Positions 42,331 to 51,586 of a stretch of 56,339 nt of DNA are shown piece after piece. A program made the translations under genes and the position numbers. Numbering within the stretch: position 1 is the stretch's first letter; each line of letters begins with the position of its first letter. The notes beneath the pieces are model-generated. The model saw only the letters and a program-made list of their open reading frames with translations. It did not search any database and was not told the origin of the DNA. This DNA comes from Pseudomonadota bacterium (GTDB lineage Bacteria > Pseudomonadota > Gammaproteobacteria > Burkholderiales > Burkholderiaceae_C): NCBI GenBank assembly GCA_029779845.1, contig JAKOZT010000142.1, positions 1 through 56,339 of the forward strand. The letters are read 5' to 3'.

Positions 42331-43638
42331 TCAGAGGATGTAGCGCGACAGATCCTCGTTCTTCACCAGCGCGCCCAGCCGCGCCTCGACCATCGCCGCA
42401 TCGACGGTGACCGTCGTGCCCGAGCGGTTGGGCGCATCGAAGCTGATCTCGTCGAGCAGCCGCTCCATCACCGTCGCCAGGCGCCGCGCGCCGATGTTCT
42501 CGGTGCGGTCGTTGACCTCGTAGGCGATCTGCGCGATGCGCCGGATCGCATCGGGCGCGAGCTCCAGCGTCAGGCCCTCGGTGGCCAGCAGCAGCTGGTA
42601 CTGCTTGACCAGGCTGGCGTGCGTCTGCGTCAGGATGGCCTCGAAATCGTCCACCGTCAGCGCGCCCAGCTCGACGCGGATCGGGAAGCGCCCCTGCAGC
42701 TCCGGGATCAGGTCGCTCGGCTTGCTGAGGTGGAAGGCGCCCGAGGCGATGAACAGGATGTGGTCGGTCTTGACCATGCCGTACTTGGTGTTGACCGTCG
42801 TGCCCTCGACCAGCGGCAGCAGGTCGCGCTGCACGCCCTGGCGCGAGACGTCGGCGCCGCCCTGCGCGTTGCCGCGCGAGGCCACCTTGTCGATCTCGTC
42901 GATGAAGACGATGCCGTTCTGCTCGGCGTTGGCGATCGCCGCGGTCTTGATCTCCTCGTCGTTGACGAGCTTGCTGGCCTCTTCGTCGATCAGCAGCTTG
43001 AGCGCCTCGCCGATCTTCAGCTTGCGCGACTTCTTCGGCGCCTGGCCCATGCCGGCGAACAGGCCCTTGAGCTGCTCGGCCATGTCTTCCATGCCGGCCG
43101 GGCTCATGATCTCCAGCGCGGGGCGCGCCTCGGCGAGCTCGATCTGGATCTCCTTGTCGTCGAGCGCACCCTCGCGCAGCCGCTTGCGCATCACCTGGCG
43201 CGTGCTGTTGTCGGGCTCCGAGCCGGGCACCAGCGCGTCGAGGATGCGGTCTTCGGCGGCGTCCTCGGCGCGTGCGCGCTGGCGCCGCATCGCGGCCTCG
43301 CGCTCCTGCTTGACGGCGATGTCGGCGAGGTCGCGCACGATCGCGTCGACGTCCTTGCCGACGTAGCCGACCTCGGTGAACTTGGTCGCCTCGACCTTGA
43401 TGAAGGGCGCGTCGGCCAGCTTCGCCAGGCGGCGCGCGATCTCGGTCTTGCCCACGCCGGTGGGGCCGATCATCAGGATGTTCTTCGGCGTGATCTCGCC
43501 GCGCATCTTCTCGTCGACCTGCTGGCGCCGCCAGCGGTTGCGCAGCGCGATCGCGACCGCGCGCTTGGCCTCGCGCTGGCCGACGATGTGGCGGTCCAGT
43601 TCGGAGACGATCTCCTGCGGGGTCATCGCGCTCTTCAT
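42331..43638 (-). CDS. hslU: ATP-dependent protease ATPase subunit HslU
   Basis: AAA+ unfoldase of the HslUV cytoplasmic protease. The 435-residue protein begins [20 protein letters not shown], with Walker A GPTGVGKT, the GYVG pore motif ([11 protein letters not shown]), Walker [11 protein letters not shown], the ENIGARRL sensor-2 region, and the conserved C-terminus EDLSRYIL, which docks in HslV. The ATG at 43638 overlaps the hslV stop (ATGA), so the two are translated together. An in-frame upstream start inside hslV is rejected. Confidence 0.97.
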   Translation of the reverse strand: MKSAMTPQEIVSELDRHIVGQREAKRAVAIALRNRWRRQQVDEKMRGEITPKNILMIGPTGVGKTEIARRLAKLADAPFIKVEATKFTEVGYVGKDVDAIVRDLADIAVKQEREAAMRRQRARAEDAAEDRILDALVPGSEPDNSTRQVMRKRLREGALDDKEIQIELAEARPALEIMSPAGMEDMAEQLKGLFAGMGQAPKKSRKLKIGEALKLLIDEEASKLVNDEEIKTAAIANAEQNGIVFIDEIDKVASRGNAQGGADVSRQGVQRDLLPLVEGTTVNTKYGMVKTDHILFIASGAFHLSKPSDLIPELQGRFPIRVELGALTVDDFEAILTQTHASLVKQYQLLLATEGLTLELAPDAIRRIAQIAYEVNDRTENIGARRLATVMERLLDEISFDAPNRSGTTVTVDAAMVEARLGALVKNEDLSRYIL

Positions 43639-44171
43639 TCCAGGGTCTCGATCGTGTGATGCTGGTTGGTGTAGATGCACAGGTCGCCGGCGATCTCGAG
43701 CGACTTCTTGACGATGTCCTTGGGCGCCAGCTCGGTGTGCTCCAGCAGCGCGCGCGCCGCCGCGCTGGCGTAGGCGCCGCCCGAGCCGATCGCGACGATG
43801 CCCTGCTCGGGCTCCAGCACGTCGCCGTTGCCGGTGATGATCAGCGAGGCGCTGCGATCCGCCACCGCGAGCATCGCCTCCAGCCGGCGCAGCACGCGGT
43901 CGGTGCGCCAGTCGCGCGTCAGCTCGATGGCGGCGCGCACCAGCTGGCCCTGGTGCTTCTCCAGCTGCGCCTCGAAGCGCTCGAAGAGGGTGAAGGCGTC
44001 GGCGGTGGCGCCGGCGAAGCCGGCCAGCACCTGGCCGTGATGCAGCTTGCGCACCTTGCGCGCCGAGGCCTTGACGACGATGTTGCCGAGCGTCACCTGG
44101 CCGTCGCCGCCGAGCGCGACGAGGTCGCCCCGGCGCACGCTGACGATGGTCGTGCCGTGGTAGTTTTCCAT
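43635..44171 (-). CDS. hslV: ATP-dependent protease peptidase subunit HslV
   Basis: Threonine peptidase that forms the proteolytic dodecamer with HslU. The 178-residue protein starts [14 protein letters not shown]; the catalytic threonine is T7 after loss of a six-residue propeptide, as usual in betaproteobacteria (E. coli has only Met to remove). [30 protein letters not shown] and [16 protein letters not shown] are conserved segments. It lies between the STAS-domain gene (50-bp gap) and hslU. Confidence 0.97.
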   Translation of the reverse strand: MENYHGTTIVSVRRGDLVALGGDGQVTLGNIVVKASARKVRKLHHGQVLAGFAGATADAFTLFERFEAQLEKHQGQLVRAAIELTRDWRTDRVLRRLEAMLAVADRSASLIITGNGDVLEPEQGIVAIGSGGAYASAAARALLEHTELAPKDIVKKSLEIAGDLCIYTNQHHTIETLE

Positions 44172-44221
44172 TGGAAGCTCGCAGATGGCGCCGCGCGGCG
44201 CCGGTTCAAGGCGTCGCCGGC

Positions 44222-45934
44222 TCAGACGGACCGCACTTTGACGCGCGCATGTTCGTTGATGCCCATCGCGCCGAAGAACAGCGCCACCAGGCGGTGCGCG
44301 TCGAGGAACACCACGCTGCGGTTCTCGTTGCGGCGCGCCAGCACCCAGTTGAGCAGATCGCCGGCGGCGATGAAGTCGACGCGGATCAGCTTGGCGCAGC
44401 TGACGTTGACGATGGTCGAGCGCCCCAGTTCGGCCTCGAGCTTCTTCAGCGTCGGGCCGATGTCGCCCACCAGCTGGCCCGACAGCTCCAGGCTGGCCAC
44501 CTGCACGGTGGCGTTCGGATCCTCGGTGAAGCGCGATTCGATGAAGCTCGTGGACACCTCGCTGACCAGCGACAGCGGCGGCGAGGTGGTGCTGGTGTGC
44601 GAGCCGCTGACGCGCACCTCGCAGATGGCCGGCTCCCACGACGGCGGCGAGACCTCGTAGGTGACGCAGTAGTCGATCGCCGCCTCGTCGAACTGGTCGG
44701 GGCGGTTGGTCATGCGCAGCGCGTCCAGGCGCAGCTGCCAGAAGGCCGGGTCGGCGTCGCGCACGCCGGTCGGCGCGGCCTCGGCCAGCACCGCGAACAG
44801 CTTCTCGCCGCCGAGCCAGCGCATGTCGAGCTTCTGGCGGATCCAGCCGCGGAACAGCTCCGACAGGCGCGAGGCCGCCTCGGCGTCCAGGCCCTTCAGC
44901 GCGCTCCAGTCGAACACCCAGGGCAGCGGCATCTGCAGGCTCTGCGAGCCCAGCCGCGCCACCGCGTCGGCGTCGACGAAATCCGGGCAGATCCAGCCCA
45001 CCTGCCCGTCGAGCCGGCTGTTGCGCGGCGCGCGCTCGTCGCTGGCCGCCTCGGCCACCAGGCGCGGCAGCGAGAACCACTGCGGCGCCGACCAGCCGAA
45101 CTGCTGCGCGTAGTCCAGCGCGAGGCTCTCGAACTTGTTCTGCTGGCCGATCGCGCGGTACAGGTCGAACAGCACCAGCCAGGTCTCGGCGTGCGCGTGG
45201 CGCGGCGCGCCGATGACGGTCAGCGCGGCCAGCGCCTGCTCGCACTGCTCGAAGTCGGCGTTGGCGAAGGCGATCACCGCCTCGTCGAGATCGGGGTCGT
45301 GCGGCACCTCGCTGACCTCGACCGCGAAGGCGTTGGCGAATTCGCCCGCGCCGCTGTCCAGGCTCAGCGGCGAGAGCCCGGCGCTCATCACCGCCGCGGC
45401 CGGCGGCGGCGGTGCGGAGGCGGCCGGCGCCGCCGCCTCGGCGCCGTTGAGCGGCGCGGGCCGGCTCGGCGCGTTGTTGCCGATCGGCGCGGGCTGCGTC
45501 GGCGCATTGAAGAACTCGGGGCCGCGGCGTGCCGAAGAACCCGGCGCCGGCGGCGGGGCGCCGAAGCCGTCGCCCACCATCTGCTGCTCGATCGCGTCGA
45601 TCTTGGCCTTGACGCCGGCGTCCTGCTTGGCGCCGCTCTCGGCCACCGACATGCGGCCCTCGGAATCGTCGAGCTTGGACGAGCCGCCGAGCGCGGCCAG
45701 CTGCTCGGGCGACAGGCCCTCGCGGCGCACCTTGCGCAGCATGTCGAACTCGCGCTTGCGGACGAAGTCGTTGCGCCGCTTGCGCTCGATCATCGCCTTC
45801 AGCTCGGACTTGGCGAACTCGGTCTCGCGCTGCTCGTCCTGCGGCAGGCCGACCTCGGCCCACTCCGTGGTCGGATTGGCCACGAACTTGACGACCTTGC
45901 GAAAGAAGCTCGTGGTGTCTTTGGGTTCCGCCAT
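44222..45934 (-). CDS. STAS-domain protein with coiled N-terminus, function unknown
   Basis: A 570-residue predicted cytoplasmic protein found, from memory, beside hslVU in many Burkholderiales. The N-terminal 120 residues are charged and helical ([20 protein letters not shown]). A Pro/Ala-rich linker follows (about 125-190), then a region with TPR-like helices ([20 protein letters not shown]). The C-terminal third carries a STAS/MlaB-like fold (about 465-560: [38 protein letters not shown]). STAS domains bind partners or nucleotides; I do not know this protein's role. It sits 38 bp after the dksA-like gene. Confidence 0.8.
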   Translation of the reverse strand: MAEPKDTTSFFRKVVKFVANPTTEWAEVGLPQDEQRETEFAKSELKAMIERKRRNDFVRKREFDMLRKVRREGLSPEQLAALGGSSKLDDSEGRMSVAESGAKQDAGVKAKIDAIEQQMVGDGFGAPPPAPGSSARRGPEFFNAPTQPAPIGNNAPSRPAPLNGAEAAAPAASAPPPPAAAVMSAGLSPLSLDSGAGEFANAFAVEVSEVPHDPDLDEAVIAFANADFEQCEQALAALTVIGAPRHAHAETWLVLFDLYRAIGQQNKFESLALDYAQQFGWSAPQWFSLPRLVAEAASDERAPRNSRLDGQVGWICPDFVDADAVARLGSQSLQMPLPWVFDWSALKGLDAEAASRLSELFRGWIRQKLDMRWLGGEKLFAVLAEAAPTGVRDADPAFWQLRLDALRMTNRPDQFDEAAIDYCVTYEVSPPSWEPAICEVRVSGSHTSTTSPPLSLVSEVSTSFIESRFTEDPNATVQVASLELSGQLVGDIGPTLKKLEAELGRSTIVNVSCAKLIRVDFIAAGDLLNWVLARRNENRSVVFLDAHRLVALFFGAMGINEHARVKVRSV

Positions 45935-45972
45935 GACGGGTGGGACGCGCCGCGACCGGGCCGCTGAGGGCT

Positions 45973-46860
45973 TCAGTCGCCGAACATCTTCTGTTTCAGC
46001 TCGCGCCGCTGCTGGGCTTCGAGGGACAGTGTAGCGGTCGGGCGCGCGATGAGCCGCCCCAGGCCGATCGGCTCGCCGGTTTCGTCACAGAAACCGTAGT
46101 CGCCGGCGTCGATGCGGGCCAGCGACTGCGAGATCTTCTTCAGCAGCTTGCGCTCGCGGTCGCGCGTGCGCAGCTCGAGCGCATGCTCTTCCTCGATGGT
46201 GGCGCGGTCGGCCGGGTCGGGCACGATGGAGGTGTCTTCGCGCAGGTGCTCGGTGGTCTCGCCGGCGTTGGACAGCAGGTCGTCCTTGAGCGTCTGCAGC
46301 TTGTGGCGGAAGAACTCCAGCTGCTTGTCGTTCATGTACTCCGATTCCGGCATCGCCAGCAGTTCGGCTTCGCTCAGGTCGCGGCCGGCTTTGCTCTTCC
46401 AGGCGTTGGCCAGCTTGGGGTCGGCCTTCTGCGCCGGCTTGGGGGTGTCGAGTCCGAGGTTGTTCATCTGTCGGGTGGGCGGCCGAGGCGGCGCGAACCG
46501 GTCGGCGAATCGGGAGGTGGCCGGCGGCAGCGGGGCGGCCACTGGCGCGGGTGCGGGGATCTTGCTCGAACGACGCAGCGGCGCGGGCGCCACGCTCACC
46601 GGCGCTTGCGGCGCGGGCGCGGCCGTCACCGGCTTGGCCGCCACGGGCGCGGGCGCGCTCTTGGCCGGCACCGCCTTCGCGGCCGGTTTGGGCGGCGCCT
46701 TGGCGACGCTCTTCGCGGGAGTCTTCAGCGGCGCCTTGGCCGCCGTCTTGACCGGGGCCTTGAGCGCGCTCTTCTTCGCCGGCGCGGCCTTGGCCGTCGC
46801 CTTGGGCTTGCTGGCTGCTGCTTTCTTCGTGCTGGCCTTGCCGGCCGGTGTCTTGCTCAC
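45973..46860 (-). CDS. dksA: DksA/TraR-family regulator with Lys/Ala/Pro-rich tail
   Basis: RNA polymerase secondary-channel regulator that works with ppGpp. The 295-residue protein has a histone-H1-like N-terminus (residues 1-110, repeats such as KTPAK, KAPxK and AKA), then a canonical DksA part: the [13 protein letters not shown] helix, coiled-coil tip DPADRA (D215, D218, A220) and the zinc-finger fold in [20 protein letters not shown]. Only C258 remains of the four zinc cysteines, a betaproteobacterial/zinc-independent pattern. GTG 46860 is chosen because GGAGAC lies just before it. The gene leads a run with the STAS gene, hslV and hslU. Confidence 0.9.
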   Translation of the reverse strand: MSKTPAGKASTKKAAASKPKATAKAAPAKKSALKAPVKTAAKAPLKTPAKSVAKAPPKPAAKAVPAKSAPAPVAAKPVTAAPAPQAPVSVAPAPLRRSSKIPAPAPVAAPLPPATSRFADRFAPPRPPTRQMNNLGLDTPKPAQKADPKLANAWKSKAGRDLSEAELLAMPESEYMNDKQLEFFRHKLQTLKDDLLSNAGETTEHLREDTSIVPDPADRATIEEEHALELRTRDRERKLLKKISQSLARIDAGDYGFCDETGEPIGLGRLIARPTATLSLEAQQRRELKQKMFGD

Positions 46861-46938
46861 GGGTGTCTCCTCGCTTCGGCGGTTATACCCCGTCCGCAAG
46901 GCGCGGGCGACGGCTGGGCCCCGTTTCAGGCGCGGCGG

Positions 46939-46944
46939 ATTGTA
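46939..46944 (-). promoter_or_regulatory. Likely -10 element of the dksA operon
   Basis: TACAAT on the minus strand, 79 bp before the dksA GTG start, matches the -10 consensus at five of six bases. The best -35 is a poor CTTTTC 17 bp further upstream. The position in the cobW–dksA gap makes it the likely promoter of dksA and the genes behind it. Confidence 0.4.
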
Positions 46945-46989
46945 GCCACATCGAACCCGCGGAAAAGCGCCCGATTTCAGCGCCGGATT

Positions 46990-48039
46990 TCACGCCAGGC
47001 ACTGCTCCAGGCCCTGCAGGAAAACGTCTTTCGGCAGGTCCAGCCCGATGAACACCATCTTGCTGGTCTTCTTCTCGCCGGGAGCCCATTTCGGGCCCAG
47101 GTCGCTGCCCATCAGCTGGTGCACGCCCTGGAAGATCACCTTGCGGTCGCTGCCCTTCATGTTGAGCACGCCCTTGTAGCGCAGCATCTTCGGCCCGTAG
47201 ACCTGCACGATCGCGCCGAGGAAGTCTTCCAGCTTGGCCGGGTTGAAGGCCCGCTCCGACTTGAAGACGAAGGACTTCACGTCGTCGTCGTGGTGATGGT
47301 GGTGCGGGTGGTCGCAATGCTCGCCATGTTCGTGATCGTGGTCATGATCGTGCTCGTGGTGCGCGTGATCGTGGCCGTCGTCGTCGGCCAGGAAGGCCGG
47401 GTCGATGTCGAGCTTGGCGTTGAGGTTGAAGCCGCGCAGGTCGAACACCTCGGCGATCGGCACGTCGCCGAAATGCACCTTGCGCTGCGGCGCGCGCGGG
47501 TTCATGTGCTTGATGCGGTGGATCAGCGCGTCGGTCGCGGCCTCGTCGACGAGGTCGGTCTTGCTGATGAAGATCTGGTCGGCGAAGCCGATCTGGCGGC
47601 GCGCCTCCTGGCGCGTGTCGAGCTGGCCTTCCGCGTGCTTGGCGTCCACCAGCGTCAGGATCGAGTCGAGCAGGAAGCTCTCGGCGATCTCGTCGTCCAT
47701 GAAGAAGGTCTGCGCCACCGGGCCGGGGTCGGCCAGGCCGGTGGTCTCGATCACCACGCGGTCGAAGTCGAGTTCGCCCTTGCGCTTCTTCGCGGCGAGG
47801 TCTGACAGCGTCGAGCGCAGGTCTTCGCGGATCGTGCAGCACACGCAGCCGTTGTTGAGCTGGATGATCTGCTCCTCGCTGTCGCGCACCAGGATGTCGC
47901 TGTCGATGTCCTCGTCGCCGAACTCGTTCTCGATCACCGCGATCTTCTGGCCGTGCGCCTCGGTGAGCACGCGCTTGAGCAGGGTGGTCTTGCCCGAGCC
48001 CAGGAAGCCGGTGAGGATGGTGGCGGGAATCAGAGCCAT
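46990..48039 (-). CDS. CobW/YjiA-type G3E GTPase, putative zinc chaperone
   Basis: A metal-trafficking GTPase of 349 residues. Walker A is TGFLGSGKTT (10-19), the metal-binding CxCC is NGCVCC (63-68), and SKTD near 159-162 is the guanine-specificity motif. A histidine/aspartate-rich loop occupies about 221-253 (GHDHAHHEHDHDHDHEHG, then HHHHH), as in zinc-loading Zng1/YeiR-type proteins, followed by the CobW C-terminal domain. The start MALIPATIL at 48039 begins the P-loop fold, with GAGG upstream. No Zur box was found by eye in the 158-bp gap to corC. Confidence 0.88.
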   Translation of the reverse strand: MALIPATILTGFLGSGKTTLLKRVLTEAHGQKIAVIENEFGDEDIDSDILVRDSEEQIIQLNNGCVCCTIREDLRSTLSDLAAKKRKGELDFDRVVIETTGLADPGPVAQTFFMDDEIAESFLLDSILTLVDAKHAEGQLDTRQEARRQIGFADQIFISKTDLVDEAATDALIHRIKHMNPRAPQRKVHFGDVPIAEVFDLRGFNLNAKLDIDPAFLADDDGHDHAHHEHDHDHDHEHGEHCDHPHHHHHDDDVKSFVFKSERAFNPAKLEDFLGAIVQVYGPKMLRYKGVLNMKGSDRKVIFQGVHQLMGSDLGPKWAPGEKKTSKMVFIGLDLPKDVFLQGLEQCLA

Positions 48040-48197
48040 GAGCGAAAAACCTCGGGTGGGTGGGCAAAGCGCCCCAGTTGGGGGGCCGTGACTGTGGTTC
48101 AAGGGGTGCGGCCTGTCAAGCCAGGGGCCGGCCGGCTGTCACGGTGCTTGCGGTAAGCTCCACTCCTTCCCAGCTCCACCCGCCTCGCGCCCGCGCG

Positions 48198-49097
48198 ATG
48201 TCCGACCCCCACCCAGCGCGCCCGCCGCGCTCCGGCGAGCGCAGCGCGCCGCCTTCCGGCGCCGACAAGCGCACGCTGTTCCGCAAGCTGGTCGAGTTCG
48301 TCTCGCCCGGCCCCGATTCGCGCGACGAGCTGATCTCCACGCTGGCCGACGCCGAGAACCGCGAGCTGATCGCGCCCGAGTCGCGCGTGATGCTCGAAGG
48401 CGTGCTGCGCATGGCCGACCTGACCGCCGGCGACGTGATGGTGGCCGCGCCGCGCATGGACCTGCTGGACATCGACGCGCCCTACGAGGAGGTGCTGCAC
48501 ACCGTGATCGGCACCGGCCACTCGCGCTTCCCGGTCTACGAGGGCAGCCGCGAGAACGTCCTGGGCATCCTGATGGCCAAGGACCTGCTCAAGCTGCAGC
48601 GCGCCCCCGAGCTGAACCTGCGCACGCTGCTGCGCCCCGCGGTGTTCGTGCCCGAATCGAAGGGCCTGAACGAGTTGCTGCGCGACTTCCGCTCCAACCG
48701 CAACCACCTCGCGATCGTGATCGACGAGTTCGGCCGCACCGCCGGGCTGATCACGATCGAAGACGTGCTCGAGGAGATCGTCGGCGAGATCGAGGACGAG
48801 TTCGACGACAAGGACGGCGAGTCGGGCGTCTACACGCTGGCCGACGGCAGCCAGCGCGTGGCCGGCGACGCGGCCATCGAGGCCGTCAACGAAGCCTTCG
48901 GCACGCATTTCCCGGCCGAGGAGTTCGACACCATCGGCGGGCTGGTCGCGCACGAGCTGGGCCAGGTGCCGCGGCGCGGCGAGGCGGCGCGCATCGGCCC
49001 GCTGCTGTTCACCGTGATGCTGACGCGCGGCGGCGCCGTGCGCTGGTTCAAGGTGACGCGCGCGAGCGACGAGGCGGGCGACGCCGAGGGGGCGTGA
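48198..49097 (+). CDS. corC: CorC-like CBS-domain protein
   Basis: A 299-residue soluble HlyC/CorC-family protein: two CBS domains (about 65-190, with TAGDVMVAAPRMDLLDID and LLRPAVFVPESKGLNELLRD) binding an adenine nucleotide, and a C-terminal transporter-associated domain (YTLADGSQRVAGDAAIEAVN). It has no DUF21 membrane domain, as in E. coli CorC (YbeX). It is linked to Mg/Co efflux and, in other bacteria, to ribosome maturation. The gene lies directly before lnt, the same order as ybeX-lnt in E. coli. Confidence 0.9.
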   Translation: MSDPHPARPPRSGERSAPPSGADKRTLFRKLVEFVSPGPDSRDELISTLADAENRELIAPESRVMLEGVLRMADLTAGDVMVAAPRMDLLDIDAPYEEVLHTVIGTGHSRFPVYEGSRENVLGILMAKDLLKLQRAPELNLRTLLRPAVFVPESKGLNELLRDFRSNRNHLAIVIDEFGRTAGLITIEDVLEEIVGEIEDEFDDKDGESGVYTLADGSQRVAGDAAIEAVNEAFGTHFPAEEFDTIGGLVAHELGQVPRRGEAARIGPLLFTVMLTRGGAVRWFKVTRASDEAGDAEGA

Positions 49098-49125
49098 TGC
49101 GCACCAGCGTCGTTTCGGGCGCCTG

Positions 49126-50634
49126 ATGCTCGGCCGCGCCTGGCCCTGGCCGCTGGAGATCCTGTTCGCGCTGGCGCTCGGCGCGCTGCAGACGCTGGCC
49201 TACGTCGACACCTCGGTGTGGTGGCTGCAGCTCGCCTGCATCGGGCTGCTGGCGGCACGCGCCAGCCGCGCCTCGCCGCGCGGGGCCGCCGCGCTCGGCG
49301 CGGCCTTCGGCACCGCCTGGGTGGCGGCCGGCACCTGGTGGCTGTACATCAGCATGCACCGCTACGGCGGCCTGCCGGCGTGGATGGCGGCGGCGGCGGT
49401 GCTGGGGCTGGCGGCGCTGCTGTCTCTTTATCTGGCCGCCGCGCTCGCGGCTTTCGCGCGCTGGCGCAGCGGCCGGCCGCTGGCCGATGCGCTGCTGTTC
49501 GCCGCCGTGTGGCTGCTGGCCGAGCTGGCGCGCGGCGTGCTCTTCACCGGCTTTCCGTGGGTGGCCTCGGGCTATGCGCAGCTCGACGGGCCGCTGGCCG
49601 CCTGGGCGCCGTGGGTGGGCGTGTACGGCATGGGCGCGCTGGCGGCCTTCGCCGCCGCGCTGCTTGCCTTGCGGCCGGAGCGCGCGCTGGGCGGCTGGCT
49701 GCGCGGCATGCTGCTGCCGCTGCTGATCGTGCTCGCGCCCTGGCTTGCCGGCGTGCCCGAGTTCACGCGGCCGACCGGCACGCTCTCGGTGACGCTCTTG
49801 CAAGGCAACATCCCGCAGGATCAGAAGTTCGAGATCACGCACCAGGCCGCGGCGCTCGAATGGCATGTGCAGGCGCTGGGCGCGGCGACGGGTGATCTCG
49901 TGATCGCCCCCGAGACCGCGATCCCCTTCCTCCCGCAGCAGATGCCCGAGGGCCTGTGGAGCGGCCTCGAACAGCGCTTCGGCCAGGGGACTACCGCCGC
50001 GCTGATCGGCGTGCCGCTGGGCGACGAGCGCGAGGGCTACACCAACTCGGCCGCCGGCTTCGCCGCCGGGCAGCCGCCCTACCGCTACGACAAGCAGCAC
50101 CTGGTGCCCTTCGGCGAGTTCATCCCGCCGCTGTTCCGCTGGTTCACCGAGCTGATGAACATCCCGCTGGGCGACTTCAACCGCGGCCCGCTGGTGGCGC
50201 CCTCCTTCGTCGTCAAGGGCGAGCGCATCGGCCCGAACATCTGCTACGAAGACTTGTTCGGCGAGGAGCTGGCGGCGCGCTTCGCCGACGCGGCGAGCGC
50301 GCCCACGCTGCTGGCCAATCTGAGCAACATCGGCTGGTTCGGCGAGACCATCGCGGTGGCGCAGCACCTGAACATCTCGCGGCTGCGCAGCCTGGAGCTG
50401 CAGCGGCCCATGCTGCGCGCCACCAACACCGGCGCGACGGTGGTGATCGACCACCACGGCGTCGTCACGCATGCGCTGGCGCCGCACACGCGCGGCGTGC
50501 TGGTGGCCACGGCGCAGGGCCGCGCAGGCAACACGCCGTTCGCCGCCTGGGCCTCGCGCCTGGGGCTGTGGCCGCTGTTCGTGCTGGCGCTCGCCGTGTT
50601 GATCTGGGCGGCCCGCCGCAAGGCGCGCCCCTAA
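49126..50634 (+). CDS. lnt: Apolipoprotein N-acyltransferase
   Basis: Adds the third acyl chain to lipoproteins at the periplasmic face of the inner membrane. The 502-residue protein has several N-terminal membrane helices, then a nitrilase-fold domain with the catalytic triad E263 (APETAIPF), K323 ([10 protein letters not shown]) and C373 ([10 protein letters not shown]), closely parallel to E267, K335 and C387 of E. coli Lnt. A final helix anchors the C-terminus ([18 protein letters not shown]). The start MLGRAWPW at 49126 is 28 bp from corC. The TAA stop doubles as part of a TAAAAT hexamer. Confidence 0.93.
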   Translation: MLGRAWPWPLEILFALALGALQTLAYVDTSVWWLQLACIGLLAARASRASPRGAAALGAAFGTAWVAAGTWWLYISMHRYGGLPAWMAAAAVLGLAALLSLYLAAALAAFARWRSGRPLADALLFAAVWLLAELARGVLFTGFPWVASGYAQLDGPLAAWAPWVGVYGMGALAAFAAALLALRPERALGGWLRGMLLPLLIVLAPWLAGVPEFTRPTGTLSVTLLQGNIPQDQKFEITHQAAALEWHVQALGAATGDLVIAPETAIPFLPQQMPEGLWSGLEQRFGQGTTAALIGVPLGDEREGYTNSAAGFAAGQPPYRYDKQHLVPFGEFIPPLFRWFTELMNIPLGDFNRGPLVAPSFVVKGERIGPNICYEDLFGEELAARFADAASAPTLLANLSNIGWFGETIAVAQHLNISRLRSLELQRPMLRATNTGATVVIDHHGVVTHALAPHTRGVLVATAQGRAGNTPFAAWASRLGLWPLFVLALAVLIWAARRKARP

Positions 50635-50637
50635 AAT
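50632..50637 (+). promoter_or_regulatory. Possible -10 (TAAAAT) before glyQ, overlapping lnt stop
   Basis: TAAAAT begins with the lnt TAA stop codon and ends 26 bp before the glyQ ATG. No convincing -35 is seen 17 bp upstream. A similar TAAACT overlaps the plsC stop before ygjP, so this may be a recurring arrangement. Confidence 0.35.
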
Positions 50638-50663
50638 CGCCGGTCCACCGAGTGGCCCGACCG

Positions 50664-51584
50664 ATGCTCACCTTCCAGCAAATCATCCTCCGACTGCAAG
50701 ACTACTGGGCCGCCCAGGGCTGCGCGCTGCTGCAGCCCTACGACATGGAGGTCGGCGCGGGCACCAGCCACACGGCGACCTTCCTGCGCGCGATCGGCCC
50801 CGAGCCCTGGAAGGCGGCCTACGTGCAGCCCAGCCGCCGCCCGAAAGACGGCCGCTACGGCCAGAACCCGAACCGCCTGCAGCACTACTACCAGTACCAG
50901 GTGGTGCTCAAGCCCGCGCCGGCGAACATCCTCGAGCTGTACCTCGGCTCGCTCGAAGCGCTGGGCTTCGACCTGAAGATCAACGACATCCGCTTCGTCG
51001 AGGACGATTGGGAGAACCCCACGCTGGGCTGCTGGGGCCTGGGCTGGGAGGTCTGGCTCAACGGCATGGAGGTGACGCAGTTCACCTACTTCCAGGAAGT
51101 CGGCGGCATCCGCTGCAAGCCGATCACCGGCGAGATCACCTACGGGCTGGAGCGGCTGGCGATGTACCTGCAGGGCGTGGACAACGTGTACGACCTGCAG
51201 TGGACGGATGGACTCAAGTACGGCGACGTGTACCACCAGAACGAAGTCGAGCAGAGCACCTACAACTTCGAGCATTCGGACGTCGAGTTCCTGCTGGCCG
51301 CCTTCGCGGCGCACGAGAAGCAGAGCAAATACCTGATGGAGCAGCAGCTCGCGCTGCCGGCCTACGAGCAACTGCTCAAGGCGGCGCACAGCTTCAACCT
51401 GCTGGATGCACGCGGCGCGATCAGCGTGACCGAACGCGCCGCCTACATCGGCCGCATCCGCACGCTGGCGCGCGCGGTGGCGCAGAGCTACCTCGACAGC
51501 CGCGCGCGGCTCGGCTTCCCGATGGCGCCTGCGGCCTGGGGCGAAGAAGTCGCGGCCCAGCTCGCGCAGAAGAAGGCGGCCTGA
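50664..51584 (+). CDS. glyQ: Glycyl-tRNA synthetase alpha subunit
   Basis: Catalytic subunit of the bacterial alpha2beta2 glycyl-tRNA synthetase, 306 residues. Typical GlyQ segments include [59 protein letters not shown] (class II motif 2 area) and [19 protein letters not shown] (motif 3). It is followed after 2 bp by glyS. No T-box or other leader structure was recognised in the short gap after lnt. Confidence 0.97.
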   Translation: MLTFQQIILRLQDYWAAQGCALLQPYDMEVGAGTSHTATFLRAIGPEPWKAAYVQPSRRPKDGRYGQNPNRLQHYYQYQVVLKPAPANILELYLGSLEALGFDLKINDIRFVEDDWENPTLGCWGLGWEVWLNGMEVTQFTYFQEVGGIRCKPITGEITYGLERLAMYLQGVDNVYDLQWTDGLKYGDVYHQNEVEQSTYNFEHSDVEFLLAAFAAHEKQSKYLMEQQLALPAYEQLLKAAHSFNLLDARGAISVTERAAYIGRIRTLARAVAQSYLDSRARLGFPMAPAAWGEEVAAQLAQKKAA

Positions 51585-51586
51585 GC

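Noticed and set aside
46530..46860. Repetitive Lys/Ala/Pro codons that look like a tandem repeat array
   Set aside because: The repeats are degenerate and in frame with DksA; they are a low-complexity protein tail, not a DNA repeat element or CRISPR.
47270..47390. GTG/GTC-rich triplet stretch resembling a microsatellite
   Set aside because: It encodes the His/Asp-rich loop of the CobW protein with mixed codons; no unit repeats exactly.
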